This document shows, one piece after another, positions 7,760-15,521 of a stretch of 64,000 bases of DNA. Each line of letters starts with the position of its first letter. The first letter of the stretch is position 1. A program made the translations under genes and the position numbers. The notes beneath the pieces were generated by a model. The model was not told the DNA's origin. It saw nothing but the letters and a program-made list of their open reading frames with translations, and did no database searches. Origin of the DNA: DASXRU01 sp033856235 (GTDB lineage Bacteria > Acidobacteriota > Blastocatellia > Pyrinomonadales > Pyrinomonadaceae); contig JAWVFI010000085.1 of assembly GCA_033856235.1 (NCBI GenBank), positions 5,304 through 69,303 of the forward strand, in the 5' to 3' direction.

Positions 7760-8707
7760 CTACACGAAGAGCGAGGAAACGCTGGTCTCCTCATGGATCG
7801 ACTTAATCGCTTTCGCCAAAAGTGGCGCTATACTTAGTACCTTAATTTTCTTCGATTCGCAAGCGCCGTCGTGCAAGGGAATCGTATTCGTAATCACGAT
7901 CTGCTCGATATCTGAGGCCTCAAGCAGGTCAACCGCCTGCCCCGACAGCACCGCGTGCGTGAAGCATGCGTGAATGCGTTCAGCGCCCGCTTCCTTCAGG
8001 GCTTTCGCCACTTTGGTAAGCGATCCGCCGGTGTCGCACATGTCATCGACTATCAAACAACTGCGCCCGTCAACGTCGCCGACGACGTTCATAACTTCAG
8101 CCACATTTGCTTTTTCGCGGCGCTTATCGCACAGCGCCAGGTCAGCATCCAGCCGTTTCGCATAGGCGCGCGCGCGTTCGGCGCCGCCGGTATCCGGAGC
8201 CACAACTGTCAGCTTGGGCATCAGGTTCTGCTGGTAGTAACCAATCATTACCGGCGCCGCATAAAGGTGGTCCACCGGTATATCAAAGAACCCCTGAATC
8301 TGGGCCGCATGCAGATCAATCGCCAGAATTCGCTGCGCCCCCGCTACCGTTAGCAGATTCGCCACCAGCTTCGCGGAAATGGGAACGCGCGGCCGATCCT
8401 TTTTATCCGAACGCGCATAGCCGTAATACGGAATCACGGCCGTAACCCGCTCTGCTGACGAGCGCCGGAATGCGTCCAGCATCACCAGCAACTCCATCAA
8501 GTTTGAATCCGTCGGCGGACAGGTCGGCTGTACGATAAACACATCGCCGCCACGAACGTTCTCATCAATCTGGAAATTAAACTCCCCGTCCGAGAAGCGT
8601 TCGGCCATGGCCCGCCCGGGGTCGCAACTCAACTCGTGACAAATCTCTTCAGCAAGCGCGAGATTCGCATTGCCCGAGAAGATTTTGATTCCGCCGGTTG
8701 TGCTCAT
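7760..8707 (-). CDS. prs: Ribose-phosphate pyrophosphokinase
   Basis: 315 aa, full length. It makes PRPP from ribose 5-phosphate and ATP for purine, pyrimidine, His and Trp synthesis. Landmarks: IKIFSGNANLALAEEI at the N-terminus, GEFNFQIDENVRGGDVFIVQ, PYYGYARSDKKDRPR (flexible loop), AIDLHAAQIQGFFDIPVDHL, and the PRPP loop CLIVDDMCDTGGSL. It lies downstream of tRNA-Gln and ispE and upstream of rplY, matching the common ispE-prs-rplY-pth arrangement. Confidence 0.98.
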   Translation of the reverse strand: MSTTGGIKIFSGNANLALAEEICHELSCDPGRAMAERFSDGEFNFQIDENVRGGDVFIVQPTCPPTDSNLMELLVMLDAFRRSSAERVTAVIPYYGYARSDKKDRPRVPISAKLVANLLTVAGAQRILAIDLHAAQIQGFFDIPVDHLYAAPVMIGYYQQNLMPKLTVVAPDTGGAERARAYAKRLDADLALCDKRREKANVAEVMNVVGDVDGRSCLIVDDMCDTGGSLTKVAKALKEAGAERIHACFTHAVLSGQAVDLLEASDIEQIVITNTIPLHDGACESKKIKVLSIAPLLAKAIKSIHEETSVSSLFV

Positions 8708-8788
8708 CTTTTCAGTAACACAGACCTCGGTCTGTTCAGCTCGCGATCAAAGCGCCCATCCACAGAACCGTATCTGTGCTACTGCATC

Positions 8789-8863
8789 TGGCTGGGGCGG
8801 AAGGATTCGAACCTACGAATGCCGGATCCAAAGACCGGTGCCTTACCACTTGGCGACGCCCCA
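8789..8863 (-). tRNA. tRNA-Gln (anticodon TTG), CCA encoded
   Basis: Read on the minus strand it begins TGGGGCGTCGCCAAGTGGTA, has the anticodon loop CTTTGGA (anticodon TTG), the T arm GTAGGTTCGAATCCT and the 3' acceptor strand CGCCCCA followed by discriminator G and an encoded CCA. The acceptor stem TGGGGCG/CGCCCCA pairs fully and starts with the U1-A72 pair typical of bacterial tRNA-Gln. It sits between ispE and prs. Confidence 0.96.
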
Positions 8864-8873
8864 AAAATCCGTT

Positions 8874-8945
8874 GTAGGACAGACATTCCTGTCTGTCCCT
8901 TTGTCGCATCGGCAATCAAAGGCCAGACAGGAATGTCTGTCCTAC
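8874..8945. repeat. Palindromic repeat (GTAGGACAG family) overlapping the ispE 3' end
   Basis: Arms 8874-8903 and 8917-8945 share 22 identical inverted bases starting GTAGGACAGACATTCCTGTC, around a short loop. The right arm runs into the ispE coding sequence, and the ispE stop codon lies at the loop edge. A second copy lies at 9855-9936, just beyond the ispE start. Confidence 0.88.
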
Positions 8946-9830
8946 TGCCTCGAAATAATCTTCGCGCCCGACTGTCTTACAAGGAAAAAGGCGCCAACCG
9001 GCTTCCATCTTCACCGCCTGAATGGCGCGCTCCTGCGCTTCCTTGTTTTCGAAAACTCCAAAAACGCTCGCTCCGCTACCTGCAAGCATCGCTGTCCTGG
9101 CGCCGGTGCTTAACAAAGCTTGACGCGCCGTTGCGATCTCAGGGTGCAAGCGCAAAACAGCGACTTCAAAATCGTTTTGCAACTCTTGCGGATATGAAAG
9201 ATCGGAACCACTGCCCTTGCGAGAACTTGAAAGAATAGTGTCGCCACTAACCGTTGTCAAGGCAGGCGCGTTTAACGATTCGTAAGCCATTTTCGTGGAA
9301 ACTGAGACTTTGGGCATTAGTATCAGCAGATACTGATCGGGGACATCTGGCAGCGTTGTAACGTGCGTCCCGGTGCCAACGCCCAGGGCTCTGCCGCCTA
9401 CCAGAAAGAAAGGGACGTCCGCTCCCAGTTCGGCAGCCGTGCTGAGAATTTCGGCGCGGCTCAATCGTAAATTCCACAATCGACTTAATCCGACGAGGGT
9501 CATCGCAGCGTCTGATGAACCTCCACCCAGGCCACTGCCAACCGGAACTCTCTTCTCCAAACTTATGTGCGCGCCGTGGTCAATTTTGCAGCGCGCTCTC
9601 AGGGCGTGCGCGGCGCGACTTACCAGGTTTGAACGATCGGCAGGCAACGATGGGTCATCGCAGGAGAACGTGATTTTCCCATCCGTCGATTTCCGAAAGC
9701 TTAGGCGGTCGTGAAGACTGATCGTCTGCAGGACGGTTTCGATCTCGTGATATTGATCGGAACGGCGCCCGAGGACTCGGAGCACCCAGTTGATCTTGGC
9801 GAAGGCGGGGATGTTGATTACGTCAGGCAC
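8916..9830 (-). CDS. ispE: 4-diphosphocytidyl-2-C-methyl-D-erythritol kinase
   Basis: 304 aa. A GHMP-family kinase that phosphorylates CDP-ME in the MEP isoprenoid pathway. N-terminal FAKINWVLRVLGRRSDQYHE, ATP-binding loop VPVGSGLGGGSSDAAMTLVG (about residues 90-110), and C-terminal motif LLSTGARTAMLAGSGASVFG. The last residues, EAVGQTFLSGL, are not part of the usual fold: they are encoded by the palindromic repeat that overlaps the 3' end. It is followed by tRNA-Gln and prs on the same strand. Confidence 0.96.
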   Translation of the reverse strand: MPDVINIPAFAKINWVLRVLGRRSDQYHEIETVLQTISLHDRLSFRKSTDGKITFSCDDPSLPADRSNLVSRAAHALRARCKIDHGAHISLEKRVPVGSGLGGGSSDAAMTLVGLSRLWNLRLSRAEILSTAAELGADVPFFLVGGRALGVGTGTHVTTLPDVPDQYLLILMPKVSVSTKMAYESLNAPALTTVSGDTILSSSRKGSGSDLSYPQELQNDFEVAVLRLHPEIATARQALLSTGARTAMLAGSGASVFGVFENKEAQERAIQAVKMEAGWRLFPCKTVGREDYFEAVGQTFLSGL

Positions 9831-9854
9831 GCAGCGGCAGGATCCGATCTACCT

Positions 9855-9936
9855 GTAGGACAGGCATTCCTGGCTGTACAGGGTCCTACGTTATTCACGA
9901 ACTGGGAAGCGCGACAGGCAGGAATGCCTGTCCTAC
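9855..9936. repeat. Palindromic repeat (GTAGGACAG family), second copy
   Basis: Arms GTAGGACAGGCATTCCTGGC (from 9855) and its inverted partner ending ATGCCTGTCCTAC at 9936 match over 18 consecutive bases. It occupies the spacer between the TPR gene stop (9942) and the ispE start (9830). Same family as 8874-8945, with A/G variation at the tenth base. Confidence 0.85.
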
Positions 9937-9941
9937 TTATC

Positions 9942-11477
9942 CTAATCATTTTCCTTGGAGTTAAGCCTGGCCTTGAGCCTCGCAGTTTGCGCCGGCTCAC
10001 TGGAAAGCGAGAGGGCTTTCTCCCAGGCGGCGCGCGCCCGGTTCACTTCTTTTCGTGCGTTGTAAACCTCACCGAGGTGTTCCTGAATGGTCGCGGAGTT
10101 GGCGTTGTTCTGCGCGGCCTTGGCCAGGTTTTCTTCAGCCTCTTTGAGTTGGCCCAACTTGAAATACACCCAACCCAGGCTGTCGAGGAAGGAGGCATTA
10201 GTCGGTTCGGCTTTGACGGCCCGTTGAATCATCTCCAGCGCTTCTGGCAAACGGTCATTGCGCTCCGTCAGGAAGTAGCCAAGATTATTGAGCGCCGTCG
10301 GATTGTTTGGTTCCTTGGATAGAAGGCGACGCAGCGATTCTTCCGCGCCTTTCAGATCGCCCGCTTCTTCCTGCGCGGAGGCCAGCACCAGCAGCGCCGA
10401 GTTGACCATCCCTTGCTCCTTTGGCGGAGCTAATTCCAATGCTTTGCGCGCTGCCTCGACAGCTTCCTGAGCACGACCACCCTGTGAATAGGCGGAGGAA
10501 ATCGCGAGATAGGAAGCAAAGTCCACTGGGGTTCCCTTAAGCTGGCTGCGCAAAAGCTTAACGGCCTCCTGCCAATTGCCGCGGCGACTTTCGATCTGGG
10601 CCAGCACCTGCGCGGCCAGAGTGTTTGCCGGATCGGCAGCGACGATACTTTTTAGGTCTGTGATGGTTGCAGCATCGCGACTGCCGTCTTCCTCGAAGGC
10701 TTTATTCAGCAACAGCAGGTAGTTTCGGTTCTGCGGCTCTGCAGCTACCGCCCGGCGAATCACCACCAGGGCTTCTGCCCAGCGTTCAGCGGCCAAAAGA
10801 GCAATTCCTAGTCGAGCGTTCGCCGCATCGGTCGTAAGGTCGCGGTTCGTGATGTATTGAAAAAATCGCGTGTCGCCTGATTGTGGTGCGGCGGCCCAGC
10901 GCGTCCATGCGTCCAACGCTTCGGCATTACGCTTGGTGGCGTCGTAGAATTCGCCAAGCAAGGCCCAGCCCTCGGCATTGTTCTTGTCGAGGCGCGCCAC
11001 TTCCTTTAATTCGGTGATCGCCAGAGCGACAAACGAATCGTTCAGCGTCCCTTCGCGCAAACCGCTCTTGATTGTGTACAGCCGCGACAGTATCTGGTGG
11101 GCGCCGAAGTTGTCGGGCTGAATCTTGATGGCGCTGGCGCCTTCGGAAGCAGCAACGTCAAAGTCCTGCGGAGGATAGTAGAAAGCGATTTGGGCGAGGG
11201 CGGTATGGGCTTCGGCCAGAGTGGGATCAAGGCGCACGGCCTCTTGAAAGGCTTGGCGGGCCGTTACCACTTCGGGGTCAGTCCCACCTCTGAATTGGGC
11301 GAGCAAGCGCTGGCCAGCGAGAAGTTTCGCGTAAGCCCGCGCCCGCAATTGGGCGGCGGTCGCCGGCGTTTCCTGCGGCGTGGCATCCTGTGCCCTCACC
11401 GTAATGGCGCAAGCCGGGATTGCTGCCAGGCCGCCAATCAACAGCAGGACCACCGCAATGCGACGTCTAAGATTCAA
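9942..11477 (-). CDS. Secreted TPR-repeat protein
   Basis: 511 aa. An N-terminal signal sequence (RRIAVVLLLIGGLAAIPACA) is present; the Cys after IPA could be a weak lipobox. The rest is a chain of tetratricopeptide repeats from about residue 40 to 500, with clear units such as AVRLDPTLAEAHTALAQIAF, AEGWALLGEFYDATKRNAEA and NPTALNNLGYFLTERND. Such proteins act as periplasmic or outer-membrane scaffolds. Translation probably starts at the TTG at 11477, which overlaps the stop of the upstream membrane protein gene (TTGA), suggesting coupling. Specific function unknown. Confidence 0.85.
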   Translation of the reverse strand: MNLRRRIAVVLLLIGGLAAIPACAITVRAQDATPQETPATAAQLRARAYAKLLAGQRLLAQFRGGTDPEVVTARQAFQEAVRLDPTLAEAHTALAQIAFYYPPQDFDVAASEGASAIKIQPDNFGAHQILSRLYTIKSGLREGTLNDSFVALAITELKEVARLDKNNAEGWALLGEFYDATKRNAEALDAWTRWAAAPQSGDTRFFQYITNRDLTTDAANARLGIALLAAERWAEALVVIRRAVAAEPQNRNYLLLLNKAFEEDGSRDAATITDLKSIVAADPANTLAAQVLAQIESRRGNWQEAVKLLRSQLKGTPVDFASYLAISSAYSQGGRAQEAVEAARKALELAPPKEQGMVNSALLVLASAQEEAGDLKGAEESLRRLLSKEPNNPTALNNLGYFLTERNDRLPEALEMIQRAVKAEPTNASFLDSLGWVYFKLGQLKEAEENLAKAAQNNANSATIQEHLGEVYNARKEVNRARAAWEKALSLSSEPAQTARLKARLNSKEND

Positions 11478-11998
11478 GCGGTTGATCCTCTCGGTGCGTC
11501 ATCGTTTGCGTCACCTGAACTGTTGATTCCATGTAGGACACGCTCCCAGGAACTACGCGTGGGATAGCAGTAAAAGAGCACAATCAGCGCCACTCCACCC
11601 GCCCTTAACATATTAAATTCATTCCCCGTGCGGATGGTGATGATGAACCCCATCAGGGCAATCGCTCCCGCCAGACAGGCCACCTGAATCGTGGTGCTTT
11701 CCAGCGTCTTCAGCAAACCGGAAGTGCCGCGCAGGGCCGCAATGTCCTGCAAGCGCATCGCGTTGAACCTGGTGCGGCGTAGGACAAAAGCGCCCAACCC
11801 AAAAATCAGAATCGCTACCCAAAGCCCTTTTGCCAGCGTCGGATCGCCCACCCGGGCAATCGCGTTGATAGCCCGGAAAGCGATAGCGGTCAGCAGCAGC
11901 GTCATCACAAAGAAAGCCGCGACGACCATCACTGTTTGGCGATGACGGCGCCGCAGCTCAATCTGCTCAGGATCCGGAATCTGACCTTGGTTTGTCAC
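11474..11998 (-). CDS. Four-helix membrane protein of unknown function
   Basis: 174 aa. Predicted membrane segments: about 25-47 (MVVAAFFVMTLLLTAIAF), 58-76 (GLWVAILIFGLGAFVL), 105-125 (VACLAGAIALMGFIITI) and 132-147 (GGVALIVLFYC). The N-terminus is charged and cytosolic-looking; the C-terminus is Ser/Asp-rich. It lies between the BamD-like gene (stop at 12001) and the TPR gene, overlapping the latter by four bases, so all three likely form one envelope operon. Family not recognised. Confidence 0.7.
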   Translation of the reverse strand: MTNQGQIPDPEQIELRRRHRQTVMVVAAFFVMTLLLTAIAFRAINAIARVGDPTLAKGLWVAILIFGLGAFVLRRTRFNAMRLQDIAALRGTSGLLKTLESTTIQVACLAGAIALMGFIITIRTGNEFNMLRAGGVALIVLFYCYPTRSSWERVLHGINSSGDANDDAPRGSTA

Positions 11999-12000
11999 AT

Positions 12001-13575
12001 CTACGGCTTCGGTGTTGCGACCGGTGTCGCGGTTGAGCCGGGTTTGGTTGAATCAACCGGCGCCGTGGTCCGTGGTCGGACCGTCCCCGGCTGATTGTTC
12101 ACGGGCGCCGGCGGCAAACTCCTGGCCGGGGCCGTACGCTGCACCGGAGCAACCGGAGTTTCATTGGACGGAAGCTGGCCATTGTTGGCAATGGCCTTAT
12201 CAATAAGATCGGTTCCCTTCTCGTCCCTACTAATCAGAATGCCGTCCTTATTGACGGTCACGCCGGCGCTGCCGGTGACTTGCTGCAGTAGATTCTGCGT
12301 AAAGCTTAGCGTCGGACACGCGGGCAAATTCTTCTTGATCGGATCCGGATCGGGGATCGGCGCGCCGATAATGTTCAGTTGCTCCCGGGCTCTGTCGGCA
12401 AACTCGCTGTTGGGATAATCGCGCAGCAACTGCTGAAAATACTTCGCCGCCTCATCCGGTTCTTCCTCGTCCTGGTAGGTGACGCCGTAACGGAAAATCA
12501 CCTCGTCCATCAGACAGAAGAATGGATACTTTTCGATGATTTCGCCTAAACGCGATTGCGCGCCCTTCAACCCGCCTTTGTTATTGAGATAGCGCGCATC
12601 GTAATAAAACCGGGCCACCTGGAGATGATGCAGCGCCAGGTTTTCCTGCGACTCACGCAGGCGCTCCTCCACGGCCCGGCGCAACGAAGTATTGGGGAAC
12701 TGCTGCAGCAGGGCCTTCAAGCGCTGCTCGGCCTTTCGGGCGTGCGAGATGTCGCGGTCCGAGAGCCCCATCTGCCTCATCTCCGACTCTGCCACTTTCA
12801 GCATCGCGTCGTCGGCCAGCGGATCCGTGGGGAAGAACGTCAGCCAATCCTGATAATGTTGCGCGGCCTGAATCAAAGAACTCGTCGTGCCTTCGAGATA
12901 AAACGAATCTGCGATAGCCAGTTTGGCGAGCGGTAAATACTGAGAGTCCGGATAGGTGTTGATGATCGTGGTGAACAGCAAGCGCCCGGTTTCATGGCTT
13001 CCTTTGCGGACGAGTTGGGCCGCCTCTTCAAACAAAACCCGGTCCCGACCCGGGGCCACTGTGCCGGTAAGCTCCGCGTACTTATCCTCGCTGCCACCGC
13101 CGAGCAGGCCGAAGAGCCGGCCTTTCTTTTTCTTTGGTGCATGTGCTGATGAAGAAGTGGCGGCGCTCGCCGTGCGGGCGCTCGCCGTCTGCTGCAAGGC
13201 CCCTTCCACTCGCCCCCCCAACTCTTTCACGGAGATTTCCAATCCAGCCAGGCGGCTGACGTCATACTTATCGGACCGGTCCTGCTTGCCGCGCAGGTCA
13301 GTTACCTCCGACAAAATGGATCCGACTTCCTTGTCCAGCCCGCGCAAACGTTCGCGCGGATCGTCGGCGGACGCTTTGGTCTTTTTCTCGCCTGTGTCTC
13401 GCGCATTCATTGACGCGACAGCGTTGTCCAGAGACCGGCGCATGCTTTCCAATTTTGAACGCATGATATCCAGCCGCTGGGTCGGGGACGAATCGCTCTG
13501 AGCCAGAGCGAGACTGGAGGCAAAAGCCGCCAGGACAAGGACCGACGCCAATGAAACAAAAACGCGAAACTTCAT
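12001..13575 (-). CDS. BamD/YfiO-like outer-membrane assembly lipoprotein-type protein
   Basis: 524 aa. Signal peptide FRVFVSLASVLVLAAFASSL with AxA-type cleavage near LALAQ. Residues about 30-150 are charged with coiled-coil character. From about 180 the protein has BamD/TPR-like helical pairs: LFEEAAQLVRKGSHETGRLL, YPDSQYLPLAKLAIADSFYL, RYGVTYQDEEEPDEAAKYFQ, DYPNSEFADRAREQLNIIGA. The C-terminal ~90 residues are Pro/Thr/Ala-rich. It is much longer than E. coli BamD and lacks an obvious lipobox Cys, so a BAM role is an inference from the repeat pattern. Confidence 0.8.
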   Translation of the reverse strand: MKFRVFVSLASVLVLAAFASSLALAQSDSSPTQRLDIMRSKLESMRRSLDNAVASMNARDTGEKKTKASADDPRERLRGLDKEVGSILSEVTDLRGKQDRSDKYDVSRLAGLEISVKELGGRVEGALQQTASARTASAATSSSAHAPKKKKGRLFGLLGGGSEDKYAELTGTVAPGRDRVLFEEAAQLVRKGSHETGRLLFTTIINTYPDSQYLPLAKLAIADSFYLEGTTSSLIQAAQHYQDWLTFFPTDPLADDAMLKVAESEMRQMGLSDRDISHARKAEQRLKALLQQFPNTSLRRAVEERLRESQENLALHHLQVARFYYDARYLNNKGGLKGAQSRLGEIIEKYPFFCLMDEVIFRYGVTYQDEEEPDEAAKYFQQLLRDYPNSEFADRAREQLNIIGAPIPDPDPIKKNLPACPTLSFTQNLLQQVTGSAGVTVNKDGILISRDEKGTDLIDKAIANNGQLPSNETPVAPVQRTAPARSLPPAPVNNQPGTVRPRTTAPVDSTKPGSTATPVATPKP

Positions 13576-13637
13576 TATTAATCCTCCAAAAGCCGGGGAA
13601 CGGTAATTCTGCTGGCAGCTTAATCTCTATTGGTTAT

Positions 13638-14300
13638 CTAGACCCACTGAATGGTTGCTTCGCGAAGTTCGCGAACCGCAGTTGCGGCATCGGGGGCGCC
13701 GAAAACTCCGGTTCCGGAAACGATGATTTCCGCCCCGGCCGCCGCTACTTCCCCAATATTCGCCAAATCAATGCCGCCATCTACTTCGATGCGCGTATTC
13801 AACCTGCGTTCGCCAATCATTGAGCGCAAACGCCGCAGCTTGTCCAGAGAAGTGGGAATAAAGTTTTGCCCGCCAAACCCAGGATTTACCGACATTACCA
13901 GAACGTAGTCAGCGAAACTAATTGCGTCTTCCAGTGCTCCGAGGGGTGTCGCCGGATTTATTGCAATCCCCGCCTGCGAGCCGGCTTCCCTGATCGCGGT
14001 CAGCGTGCGGTGCAAATGGGCGTCAGCTTCGACGTGCACGGAGACCATCTGGGCGCCCGCCTTTACAAACTGTTCGGCGTACCGTCCGGGTTCGTCGATC
14101 ATCAGATGCGCATCGATCGTGAGCCCGGTAGCCTTTGCGACTGCTTTGACTACCGGCAACCCCACCGTGATATTCGGCACGAAGTGGCCATCCATAACAT
14201 CGACGTGAATTATCGTGGCGCCGCCGCGCTCGACGGCTTCGATCTCGCTACCCAGACGCGAGAAATCAGCGGAAAGAATTGAAGGGGCGATTTCTACCAT
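13638..14300 (-). CDS. rpe: Ribulose-phosphate 3-epimerase
   Basis: 220 aa TIM barrel that interconverts ribulose 5-phosphate and xylulose 5-phosphate. Family motifs: EIAPSILSADFSRLGSEIEA, IHVDVMDGHFVPNITVG (metal and substrate ligands), IDAHLMIDEPGRY, VMSVNPGFGGQNFI and IEVDGGIDLANI. It starts six bases after the stop of the PASTA protein gene and is likely co-transcribed with it. Confidence 0.98.
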   Translation of the reverse strand: MVEIAPSILSADFSRLGSEIEAVERGGATIIHVDVMDGHFVPNITVGLPVVKAVAKATGLTIDAHLMIDEPGRYAEQFVKAGAQMVSVHVEADAHLHRTLTAIREAGSQAGIAINPATPLGALEDAISFADYVLVMSVNPGFGGQNFIPTSLDKLRRLRSMIGERRLNTRIEVDGGIDLANIGEVAAAGAEIIVSGTGVFGAPDAATAVRELREATIQWV

Positions 14301-14306
14301 TCAGAT

Positions 14307-15065
14307 CTACGGCGTGGGCCGGGCAACTGGCGACGGCCGGGTGACTGCCGGCCGGTGGATATTCAACTCTCCCGGCCGGTTCACATTCGCTCTGCCATTA
14401 GCATTATTTGAATTCGGCGATCCAGAGTTGCCATTGGCATTTGGCCTGGCATTTACATTCCGATTGGCATTCGCGTTGCGATTTGCATTCACATTGGCCC
14501 GATTGCTGTTTGTATTGCCGTTGGCGTTAGCGTTCGCATTCGCGTTCTTGTTGGTATTCTTCGGGCGCTTAGGCTTGTTCTCGTTCAGGTTGTCATTCGC
14601 TGGCTGATTACTGTTCTGGCTAGCGTTGGTGTTTTCGGGCTTCGTTTCCGGCTCCGCCGAGGTCGTGGTTTCACCCTCTTTAGCGGCGCGACTCACATCC
14701 ACGGCAACCGTCTGCCCGGCCTTAACCATTTCGCCGGCGCCGGGAAGTTGCAGCACCACGGTGTCGGGTTTCGAAGTCCCGGTTGGCCGGGTGGCCCGGA
14801 CGCGAAAGTTCAGGCCGGCTTCGCTGATCGTCGATTCCGCGTTTGCGCGGTCCTTGCCCATCACATCCGGGACTTTGACTTCGGGACTTCGCAGGGAAAG
14901 ATAAACGGTGCCGAACAATCCGATTAAAAAGAGGACGGCAATGCCGATCAGAATCGCTCCGTGTCCCGCCACCGATGCCGCGCGTTCTTTAAGTAACAAA
15001 ACTGTTTCGCGCCTCTCTTCCGGCTTCCCGTGGGTACCCTTTGACCAAGCCGTGAAGTCTAGCAT
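14307..15065 (-). CDS. Single-pass PASTA-domain protein with Asn-rich tail
   Basis: About 252 aa from the ATG at 15065; a TTG at 15092 would add nine residues and neither start has a strong Shine-Dalgarno. One membrane helix (GAILIGIAVLFLIGLFGTVY) is followed by an extracellular PASTA domain (VKVPDVMGKDRANAESTISE ... GLNFRVRATRP, then VVLQLPGAGEMVKAGQTVAV). The last ~110 residues are low-complexity, with many Asn-Ala, Asn-Arg and Asn-Gly units, then a Pro/Arg end. PASTA domains bind peptidoglycan fragments or stem peptides; here there is no kinase domain, so it is a stand-alone wall-binding protein. Confidence 0.85.
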   Translation of the reverse strand: MLDFTAWSKGTHGKPEERRETVLLLKERAASVAGHGAILIGIAVLFLIGLFGTVYLSLRSPEVKVPDVMGKDRANAESTISEAGLNFRVRATRPTGTSKPDTVVLQLPGAGEMVKAGQTVAVDVSRAAKEGETTTSAEPETKPENTNASQNSNQPANDNLNENKPKRPKNTNKNANANANANGNTNSNRANVNANRNANANRNVNARPNANGNSGSPNSNNANGRANVNRPGELNIHRPAVTRPSPVARPTP

Positions 15066-15131
15066 CCGCCGACGACGAGCAGCAAGCAACAAGCCGAAGG
15101 GTAGTGCTCCGTTAGTGTGTTGCTGGGAAAA

Positions 15132-15521
15132 TCAAAAGATCGGAGGTTGCGGAGGAGTGGTTAGGTTCTGATTTTGTTTTGATAAGCCACGCACGGCACG
15201 TAGGGTGCAATAGGTGAGCATCGAGAAGAAAGTAATATCCGCTAGGATTGCTAGCACAAGGGTAAGAGCAACTGCTCGGTTCTCACTTAAACAAAGTGGT
15301 TGTACCAGTAAGGGAAATGGCCAGTAAAAGGCCCAAATGACATATTTGCCGAAAGTGCCAGGCGCAAGTGCCCTTAGAAATAAGACGAAGATGACAAAGA
15401 GGACCATCATCAGGACGCCTATACTTCCGGAAGCAAAGAAGAGTTTCTTACGGGTCACTTGTGTTTGGATAACGCTATTAAGACCTGGTAAAGGCGGCCA
15501 TGAAGAACCCATCGACATCAT
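15132..15521 (-). CDS. Small membrane protein of unknown function
   Basis: Up to 129 aa. Three hydrophobic segments are visible: about 33-52 (GSIGVLMMVLFVIFVLFL), 62-76 (YVIWAFYWPFPLLVQP) and 84-107 (AVALTLVLAILADITFFSML). The C-terminus is polar (KQNQNLTTPPQPPIF). The ATG at 15521 overlaps the end of rsmB by 44 bases; a GTG at 15458 is an alternative start without that overlap. No family recognised. Confidence 0.5.
   Translation of the reverse strand: MMSMGSSWPPLPGLNSVIQTQVTRKKLFFASGSIGVLMMVLFVIFVLFLRALAPGTFGKYVIWAFYWPFPLLVQPLCLSENRAVALTLVLAILADITFFSMLTYCTLRAVRGLSKQNQNLTTPPQPPIF

Noticed and set aside
14390..14600. Repetitive AT/GC pattern resembling a tandem DNA repeat or CRISPR-like array
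   Set aside because: It encodes the Asn-rich tail of the PASTA protein in frame; units are irregular and there are no spacers.
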